The position numbers and the translations under genes were made by a program. 64,000 nt of DNA, taken from Aggregatibacter aphrophilus ATCC 33389. GTDB taxonomy: Bacteria; Pseudomonadota; Gammaproteobacteria; Enterobacterales; Pasteurellaceae. Under the pieces are notes generated by a model. That model was not told the DNA's origin, did not search any database, and saw only the letters and a program-made list of their open reading frames with translations. Positions 58,021-64,000 of this stretch are shown here, piece after piece. Position 1 is the stretch's first letter. Each line of letters starts with the position of its first letter. The stretch covers positions 1,736,001 through 1,800,000 of the forward strand of contig NZ_LR134327.1 in assembly GCF_900636915.1 (NCBI RefSeq), in the 5' to 3' direction.

Positions 58021-60156
58021 ATGTCCCGTACTATCATTTTAATTCCGATTAGCACCGGCGTAGGTTTAACCAGCGTAAGTCTTGGTTTAATCAACGCACT
58101 TGAACAAAAAGGCGCAAAAGTCGGTTTCATGAAACCTATTTCCCAGCCAAATACCGGTGAAGACGTTATCGATCGCACCACGTCTATTGTACGTAGTAGC
58201 ACGGCCTTAGAAACAGCCGAGCCGTTTATGTTAAGCGTGGCAGAATCCCTGATCGGTCAGAACCAATCTGATGTGTTACTCGAAAAAATTGTTGAAAATC
58301 ACCAAAGACTGTCTAAAAACAATGAAATTGTTATCGTGGAAGGCTTGATTCCAACTCGTAAACATTCCTTCGCCAACAGCATTAACTACGAAATTGCTCA
58401 AGCGCTTGATGCGGAAATCGTGTTAGTTGCAGCACCTGCCACAGAAACCTCAGCTCAGTTAAAAGAACGTGTTGAGGCTGCAGCGTCTCTATTCGGCGGT
58501 AAAGGCAATAAAAACCTACTGGGTGTTATCGTCAATAAATTTAACGCCCCAATTGATGAATCCGGCAGAACCCGTCCTGATTTAAGCGAAATTTTCGATT
58601 CCTTCCAACACAGCCACAACAGCGAATCCGAATTGGTTAAATTATTCGCTCAAAGCCAAATTAAATTATTAGCTTGCATTCCATGGTCCGCTGATCTCAT
58701 CGCCACCCGAGCGATTGATTTAATCAAACATTTAGGCGCATCCATTCTCAATGAAGGCGATGTCAACCGTCGAATTCGTGGTATCACTTTCTGCGCAAGA
58801 AGCCTACCAAACATGGTTGAACACTTCCGTGCAGGTAGTTTATTAGTGGTTTCTGCCGACCGTCCTGATGTTATCGTGGCAGCAGCCCTTGCAGTATCCA
58901 ACGGTATTGAAATCGGCGGTTTATTATTAACCGGCGGCTATAAATTAGATCCGCAAATCAAAAAACTTTGCCAACACGTTTTTGAAAGCAAAAAATTACC
59001 GGTCTTCCGCATTGAAGGCAACACATGGCAAACCGCATTAAACCTACAAAGTTTCAATCTTGAAGTACCGGTTGACGATAAAGAACGCATTGAAAATATC
59101 AAACGCTACACCAGTGAAAAATTAGATGCCTCTTTCGTTAACGGTTTGGTGGAAGCCTCCGGTCGCTTACGTCGTTTATCACCACCGGCGTTCCGTTTCC
59201 AATTAACCGAACTTGCCCGTGCAGCTAACAAACGCATTGTGTTACCGGAAGGTGACGAACCGCGTACTATCAAAGCTGCTATTCTTTGTGCCGAGCGTGG
59301 CATTGCAGAATGCGTGCTGTTGGCAAAACCGGATGATGTTAAACGCGTTGCCGAATCACAAGGCGTAAAATTAGTCAAAGGCATTACCGTGATCGACCCA
59401 GCCAGCGTGCGTGAAAACTACGTTGCCCGTTTAGTGGAATTGCGTAAAGCCAAAGGCATGACCGAAACCATGGCGCGCGAGCAATTGGAAGATAATGTCG
59501 TACTTGGCACCATGATGCTGGAAGCCAACGAAGTAGACGGTTTGGTTTCCGGCGCGGTTCACACCACTGCCAACACTATTCGCCCACCAATGCAAATTAT
59601 CAAAACAGCACCGGGTAGTTCCATTATTTCTTCCATCTTCTTCATGTTGCTGCCGGATCAAGTGCTTGTTTACGGTGACTGTGCGGTGAATCCGGATCCA
59701 ACAGCAGAACAATTAGCGGAAATCGCCATTCAATCTGCCGAATCCGCCAAATCCTTCGGCATCGATCCAAAAGTGGCAATGATTTCCTACTCCACCGGTA
59801 CATCAGGTAGCGGTGCTGACGTAGAAAAAGTGAAAGAAGCGACCCGCATTGCGAAAGAAAAACGTCCTGATTTACTCATTGATGGTCCATTACAATACGA
59901 TGCGGCGGTAATGGAAGATGTGGCACGTTCTAAAGCACCGAATTCTCCGGTTGCCGGTCAAGCCACCGTATTCATCTTCCCTGATTTGAATACCGGTAAC
60001 ACCACCTACAAAGCGGTTCAACGTTCTGCCGACCTTGTTTCTATCGGTCCGATGTTACAAGGTATGCGCAAACCGGTGAACGACTTATCCCGTGGCGCAT
60101 TAGTAGATGACATTGTGTACACCATTGCTTTAACTGCAATTCAAGCAACACAATAA
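58021..60156 (+). CDS. pta: phosphate acetyltransferase
   Basis: A 711-aa long-form Pta that converts acetyl-CoA to acetyl phosphate. The N-terminal domain is P-loop/cobyric-acid-like ([19 protein letters not shown]; about 1-220). A DRTGG domain (about 220-350) and the catalytic PTA domain (about 380-711: [54 protein letters not shown]) follow. Length matches E. coli Pta (714 aa). It completes the ackA-pta acetate pathway. Confidence 0.97.
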   Translation: MSRTIILIPISTGVGLTSVSLGLINALEQKGAKVGFMKPISQPNTGEDVIDRTTSIVRSSTALETAEPFMLSVAESLIGQNQSDVLLEKIVENHQRLSKNNEIVIVEGLIPTRKHSFANSINYEIAQALDAEIVLVAAPATETSAQLKERVEAAASLFGGKGNKNLLGVIVNKFNAPIDESGRTRPDLSEIFDSFQHSHNSESELVKLFAQSQIKLLACIPWSADLIATRAIDLIKHLGASILNEGDVNRRIRGITFCARSLPNMVEHFRAGSLLVVSADRPDVIVAAALAVSNGIEIGGLLLTGGYKLDPQIKKLCQHVFESKKLPVFRIEGNTWQTALNLQSFNLEVPVDDKERIENIKRYTSEKLDASFVNGLVEASGRLRRLSPPAFRFQLTELARAANKRIVLPEGDEPRTIKAAILCAERGIAECVLLAKPDDVKRVAESQGVKLVKGITVIDPASVRENYVARLVELRKAKGMTETMAREQLEDNVVLGTMMLEANEVDGLVSGAVHTTANTIRPPMQIIKTAPGSSIISSIFFMLLPDQVLVYGDCAVNPDPTAEQLAEIAIQSAESAKSFGIDPKVAMISYSTGTSGSGADVEKVKEATRIAKEKRPDLLIDGPLQYDAAVMEDVARSKAPNSPVAGQATVFIFPDLNTGNTTYKAVQRSADLVSIGPMLQGMRKPVNDLSRGALVDDIVYTIALTAIQATQ

Positions 60157-60205
60157 ACGTCATAAAAAACGTTTGAAAAAATGACCGCACTTTAAATGCG
60201 AAAAT

Positions 60206-60233
60206 AAAGGCTTTCAATAATGAAAGCCTTTCT
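60206..60233 (+). terminator. Rho-independent terminator of pta
   Basis: AAAGGCTTTCA-ataa-TGAAAGCCTTT is an 11-bp perfect stem followed by TCTTAT. A reverse USS lies just upstream (60184-60192). Confidence 0.85.
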
Positions 60234-60249
60234 TATATTCACTTCGACT

Positions 60250-61020
60250 ATGAAAAAATTATTCTTTACCTCTATTTTGACTTGCATTATTAGCTTTGCA
60301 CATGTCGTCACGCCTGAACAAGCTGGGCTTTGCTACCAATCAGCATACCCGAACAGCATGCAATACCAAACAGGTGAATTAATCGTTAATCGACAAAAAC
60401 TACCGTTAAAAGCCTTTAATGGCGATTTTAACGCCAAATTGACTCACGGCGAATTGCTCGACCAACTTGCCCAACCTTATCCGCTAGATTTCCCAATTCC
60501 CGAACAAAATGCTGATCCCGGTAGAATTCGTAACGATGCCTTCTTTGCTGCCATGTATGGCGAAACAGAAACCGCCGTTCGCCAACATTTGGTTTCCATA
60601 CGTTGGGCGCCAAGCGGGAAAAATCTGCAATTTAATCAAGTAAACGGTGCCGCGCAAGCCTTACAGGCTGTTGGTGAAAAGATCATGCAACATCCTTCAT
60701 TATCCGCTTATCTCACGAAACCTGTTGGTACCTTTAATTACCGAGTCATCAGCGGCACCAAACGTCGTAGTGCACACGCCTTCGGTATCGCTATTGATTT
60801 CACTTTGCCGAACGGGCTTGGCACCTATTGGCAATGGAGCGGTTGCAAAGCGAACGCCCCTTGCGCTTATCCGCAAAAATTCATTCAAGATCCGAAACTC
60901 AAACAAATCGTCGGTATTTTTGAAAAGCATGGGTTTATCTGAGGTGGCAAATGGTATCACTACGATTCCGTCCATTTTGAATATCGTCCGGAGCTACTTC
61001 CCCCACATTGTCGAAAATAA
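60250..61020 (+). pseudogene. M15-family D-alanyl-D-alanine carboxypeptidase broken by an in-frame TGA
   Basis: An exported peptidase of the VanY/M15 type. The signal peptide begins at the ATG at 60250 (MKKLFFTSIL); the frame is open further upstream but that part lies inside the pta terminator. Zinc-site motif HAFGIAIDF is present. At 60940-60942 a TGA replaces the expected Trp codon in GFIWGG. The same frame then continues with GGKWYHYDSVHFEYRPELL to a TAA at 61018-61020, supplying the last zinc His. As written the protein stops at residue 230 and lacks the catalytic end, so it is probably inactive unless the stop is read through. No other disruption is visible, so the change is recent. Confidence 0.85.
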
Positions 61021-61105
61021 AAAATGTCCGTATTTTTTCGTTAGTTAAACCTTTTTGAAGGTATTAAAAGTTTTACTTCTTCTCAATACTAAGTATACGT
61101 CAAAG

Positions 61106-61121
61106 TGTGATTTAGTTCACA
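61106..61121. promoter_or_regulatory. consensus CRP site upstream of the OPA transporter
   Basis: TGTGA-TTTAGT-TCACA is a perfect match to TGTGA-N6-TCACA, 76 bp before the transporter ATG. It predicts activation by cAMP-CRP. Confidence 0.75.
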
Positions 61122-61196
61122 AAATTACTCTTTTGTTATCAGTAAAATAATTTCACTCTATTTTTAATACCAAATTTCAATCTAAAAGGACTGATC

Positions 61197-62555
61197 ATGA
61201 ATAGTAAAATTAGCATACAGCCAACACGAATGAAAGGAATGAATCCAGCTATTTCTACTGACATTAAAAATAAATTTCTTAAGTATCAATTACATTCCTT
61301 AATAGGGGTATTCATTGGATATATGTGTTATTACATTGTACGTAATAACTTTGTACTCTCAACGCCTTATCTCGCTGAAAAATTGGAATTATCGAAAACA
61401 CAAATCGGTTTACTCACATCATCCCTACTTATTACTTATGGTTGCAGCAAAGGTGCAATGAGTATTTTGGCAGACAAAGCAAACCCTCGATATTTTATGG
61501 CGCTTGGCTTGATATTGTGTATCATCATTAATATCCTAATGGGGTTTTCAACAAGCTTCTATTTATTTGTTGGATTAGTGATTTTATTAGGTATATTCCA
61601 AGGTATGGGAGTTGGTCCATCAATTATTACCGTTGGCTATTGGTATCCACGTAGCCAACGAGGTCGGGCTAGTACAACTTGGAATGTATCCCACAATCTA
61701 GGTGGTGGTATTGTTGCACCAATTGTCGGTGCTAGTTTGGCATATTTTGGTTCAGAACAGTGGGAATTTTCCACTTATGTTGTACCAAGTTTCTTTGCAC
61801 TAGTTGGCGTTTTTTTAGTGTTGTGTTTTGTAAAACGTCGCCCCGCTGAAGAAAACTTACCAACTGTAGAAGAAATGTATAACGAAGAAACCGTAAATAC
61901 AAAATTAAAAACACACGTAGTTGAAAAGCCGGAAAATATGAATGCCTTCCAAATTTTCTATAAATTTGTCGTGAAAAATCCAAATTCATGGTTTTTAGTT
62001 GGTGTCGATATTTTCACCTATATGGTACGTTTTGGCATGCTGACTTGGATTCCATTATATTTGTTAAAAGAAAAAGGCCTCACCAAAGCAGATATGGGAG
62101 CAGCCTTTATGATCTTTGAGTGGGCAGCAATTCCATCCACTCTAATTGCAGGTTGGCTCATTGATAAATTCTTCCGAGGCAAAATCATGTATCTTCCAAT
62201 GATTTGCATGACAATTGTCTTCTTCTGTGTATTTGGATATATGAATTCTGACTCTATTTTTTCCATTATTCTTTTCTCTTCTATCGTTGGTTGTTTAGTT
62301 TACATCCCTCAATCTATGGTTGCAGTGCAAGCAATGGAAGTTATCCCAAGTTTTGCCTTAGGTTCGGCTGTTGGTTTACGGGGGTTTATGAGTTATATAG
62401 TAGGTTCGACTTTCGGTACGACTTTATTTGGTTTTGTTGTTGATAGATTTGGTTGGAATAGTGGTTTTTATACCATTATGTGCGGAGCCATAATGTGTTT
62501 CATCTTCTGTTATTTATCACATCGGGGCTTACAAAAAATTCTTAGTATGAAATAA
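61197..62555 (+). CDS. OPA-family MFS transporter (sugar phosphate/phosphoglycerate type)
   Basis: A 452-aa inner-membrane antiporter with 12 predicted membrane segments. GYMCYYIVRNNFVLSTPYL at the start and WNVSHNLGGG in the fifth segment are hallmarks of the organophosphate:phosphate antiporter family (GlpT, UhpT, PgtP). The substrate cannot be fixed from sequence. AAGGA precedes the ATG and a consensus CRP site lies upstream. Codon use is AT-rich and I saw no USS core within it, unlike most neighbours, which may indicate later acquisition. No two-component regulator gene (as in uhp or pgt) is adjacent. Confidence 0.85.
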   Translation: MNSKISIQPTRMKGMNPAISTDIKNKFLKYQLHSLIGVFIGYMCYYIVRNNFVLSTPYLAEKLELSKTQIGLLTSSLLITYGCSKGAMSILADKANPRYFMALGLILCIIINILMGFSTSFYLFVGLVILLGIFQGMGVGPSIITVGYWYPRSQRGRASTTWNVSHNLGGGIVAPIVGASLAYFGSEQWEFSTYVVPSFFALVGVFLVLCFVKRRPAEENLPTVEEMYNEETVNTKLKTHVVEKPENMNAFQIFYKFVVKNPNSWFLVGVDIFTYMVRFGMLTWIPLYLLKEKGLTKADMGAAFMIFEWAAIPSTLIAGWLIDKFFRGKIMYLPMICMTIVFFCVFGYMNSDSIFSIILFSSIVGCLVYIPQSMVAVQAMEVIPSFALGSAVGLRGFMSYIVGSTFGTTLFGFVVDRFGWNSGFYTIMCGAIMCFIFCYLSHRGLQKILSMK

Positions 62556-63002
62556 AAACTTTAAAAAAGAAGCACCGCTATAATCGAGCGATATTTCTTA
62601 TAAAAAACATATTTTTGCAGTAGTGGAACCAGGCATAGGCATCGTACTTTCTACTAGTGTGAACATTGCTATAGTGAAAGAAGGTTTTTGAAAAATTTTT
62701 CAAGGTGATCATTTCATGGTGGGGAAAAAAGAACTGAAAAAAGCAAACAATTAAAATGCCACAATCACAAAGATGAAAATGTAATCTTTACCGTACTAAG
62801 TAACACAAACCGATGTGTTACTCAATGATACCGAAAAGTACTAAATCAGCATAAGTCAAGTGCTAAATTTTGACGGTAAGCACTTTATTCAAGAAAATGC
62901 TAGAATACTGTGACTTTCGTTACATCGATTGATAACCATCATGAACAAAAGTAAATTTATCTAAAGTATACTAAATACACTTTTTTATCGGCTTATTTGA
63001 AT
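62556..63002. other. gene-free AT-rich region with hairpin and degenerate reading frame
   Basis: About 450 bp without a convincing gene. A hairpin AGTAACACA / TGTGTTACT (62799-62822) is present. A short frame around 62599-62754 reads HIFAVVEPGIGIVLSTS and then, after a TGA, KIFQGDHFMVGKKELKK; it looks like a decayed coding fragment but I cannot name it. A forward USS follows at the folK end. Confidence 0.4.
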
Positions 63003-63012
63003 AAAAGTGCGG

Positions 63013-63519
63013 TCACTTTTCTAGGTGAATTTCGCCTTTCTCTTTCACAATACTCATCTGGTGATGAGCAAACTGTTTTGCCAATTCGGAAACAGATTCT
63101 CCTTTGGGCAAAACAAGATCCGGTGCAATTTCAACGAGTGGAATCACCACGAATTCACGATGGTGCATATCATAATGAGGAACGGTAAGGCGCTCTGATT
63201 GAAGAATCTGATCGCTATAAAGCAATATATCCAAATCCAAGGTACGTTCGCCCCAACGACGCAGACGAACTCGACCTTGTTCATGTTCAATGCGTTGTAA
63301 TTCATCTAATAAGACAAGAGGCGCAAGATCCGTTTCCAAACAGGCAACGGCATTGACATAATCCGGTTGATCTTGCGGACCAAGAGGTTGGCTTTGATAG
63401 AACGAACTCACAGCGATAACTTGTGTATTCGGCAGGGCATTCATGGCACGTAGCGCAGCCATTAATTGCGCCTGCGGATCGGACAAATTGCTACCTAAAG
63501 CAATATAAACCTTATTCAT
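63013..63519 (-). CDS. folK: 6-hydroxymethyl-7,8-dihydropterin pyrophosphokinase
   Basis: A 168-aa HPPK that pyrophosphorylates hydroxymethyldihydropterin in folate synthesis. VYIALGSNLSDPQ at the N-terminus, PLGPQDQPDYVNAVACLET, and the signature RWGERTLDLDILLY (catalytic Asp pair) followed by VPHYDMHHREFVVIPL are present. The ATG at 63519 is chosen; it overlaps the pcnB stop by 8 bp, the usual pcnB-folK coupling. Length is normal (E. coli 159 aa). Confidence 0.95.
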   Translation of the reverse strand: MNKVYIALGSNLSDPQAQLMAALRAMNALPNTQVIAVSSFYQSQPLGPQDQPDYVNAVACLETDLAPLVLLDELQRIEHEQGRVRLRRWGERTLDLDILLYSDQILQSERLTVPHYDMHHREFVVIPLVEIAPDLVLPKGESVSELAKQFAHHQMSIVKEKGEIHLEK

Positions 63520-64000
63520 GAATCGCCTTCTTACTTGAACCGCTATGTTTGCGACGATGATATTTACGCTTTGGTTGATTTGGCAATGCATTCATCAGAT
63601 TTTGTCGCTGTGTATCATTGCTAAACTGATATTCATGCCACCAAGTAGCCAAATCTACCGTTTCACCACCTTCAATTTCCGCACGCATTGCTAACAAGTC
63701 AAAACCGGCACGAAACTTGGTATGCTCCATGGCACGTTGCACGGATTTTTGTGTGCGTTTTAAGAACTGTAATTGCAATGACCAAATATCACGAATCACT
63801 GTAGTGTGGCGACGCGGCACGGCTAAACTGTTGCACAATAGTTCAAGCACATCATTTGATGCTAACGCGTAGGCATCATGATTATTCAATCCGCCCTCAT
63901 TTTTCAGTACTTCCACCTGCTCACGCAAGGGATACCAAAAAAATGCCGCAAACAAAAACGCGGGATTAAGCGGCAGTTTATCAACTACGCGCTCATCGGT
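63512..64000 (-). CDS. pcnB: poly(A) polymerase I, C-terminal part
   Basis: The last ~162 residues of PcnB, which adds poly(A) tails to RNA and promotes decay. The frame is open to the right edge, so the catalytic nucleotidyltransferase head lies outside. LPLNPAFLFAAFFWYP, PRRHTTVIRDIWSLQLQF and RAGFDLLAMRAEIEG are typical of the PcnB helical body. The C-terminal tail is Lys/Arg-rich (KRKYHRRKHSGSSKK), the usual RNA-binding end. It overlaps folK, as in H. influenzae. Confidence 0.92.
   Translation of the reverse strand, partial: TDERVVDKLPLNPAFLFAAFFWYPLREQVEVLKNEGGLNNHDAYALASNDVLELLCNSLAVPRRHTTVIRDIWSLQLQFLKRTQKSVQRAMEHTKFRAGFDLLAMRAEIEGGETVDLATWWHEYQFSNDTQRQNLMNALPNQPKRKYHRRKHSGSSKKAIHE

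Noticed and set aside
60940..60942. TGA as a selenocysteine codon in the M15 peptidase
   Set aside because: The family has Trp here, not Cys, and the following sequence shows no obvious SECIS-like hairpin; a TGG-to-TGA mutation is simpler.
62599..62754. Small gene encoding VVEPGIGIVLSTS...
   Set aside because: An internal stop, no start codon with a ribosome site, and no recognisable family; kept only as a note in the gene-free region.

Overview
This window comes from a Pasteurellaceae chromosome, most likely Aggregatibacter (A. aphrophilus fits best). The Haemophilus-type DNA uptake sequence (USS core AAGTGCGGT / ACCGCACTT) occurs again and again, often as inverted pairs that form terminators. 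Gene neighbourhoods match Haemophilus influenzae as I recall them: hmrM-ribE, yhbY-greA-dacB, folE-moeA-moeB, pta-ackA-yfbV-cvpA-purF and pcnB-folK. The species assignment is an inference; no rRNA gene is present.

Layout. 1-11.2 kb: ppc (3' part), a dsDNA-mimic protein, a Fur-box-associated TonB receptor plus YddA-like ABC transporter, mdtK/norM, ribE, yhbY, greA, dacB. 11.24-14.59 kb: a 3.35-kb insertion carrying DoxX plus hvfA-hvfB-hvfC, a bufferin-type RiPP operon for a copper-binding peptide. It is bounded by perfect 26-bp inverted repeats and an 8-bp direct repeat, and it splits the dacB/folE terminator. Two truncated IS3-family transposase fragments lie inside it as direct repeats. 14.6-17.4 kb: folE, then moeA-moeB, where MoeB lacks all four zinc cysteines.

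17.7-30.1 kb: the maltose/maltodextrin regulon. malK, a cytoplasmic GH13 amylase, lamB and malM are transcribed leftward. Two tandem malE genes, malF, malG and malS run rightward from a shared region with three CRP-like and several MalT-like sites. 30.15-43.7 kb: a type VI secretion cargo island made of two modules. Each module has a DUF4123 adaptor, a large MIX/VasX-like membrane effector and two membrane-anchored putative immunity proteins. 43.8-53.1 kb: the regulon resumes with malT, malP, malQ and a neopullulanase-like GH13 enzyme, so the island interrupts the mal cluster.

53.2-64 kb: ubiX-purF-cvpA, yfbV, ackA-pta, an M15 peptidase gene broken by an in-frame TGA, an OPA-family transporter behind a perfect CRP site, a gene-free stretch, and folK-pcnB (pcnB runs off the end).

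Working together: LamB and MalEFGK import maltodextrins. MalS trims them in the periplasm. MalP, MalQ, the amylase and the neopullulanase process them inside, and MalT with CRP controls expression. The most interesting parts are the transposon-like hvf cassette and the duplicated T6SS modules. In the latter, variation is concentrated in the adaptor C-terminus and in the periplasmic loop of the immunity proteins. Small MITE-like elements share their ends with the hvf cassette.
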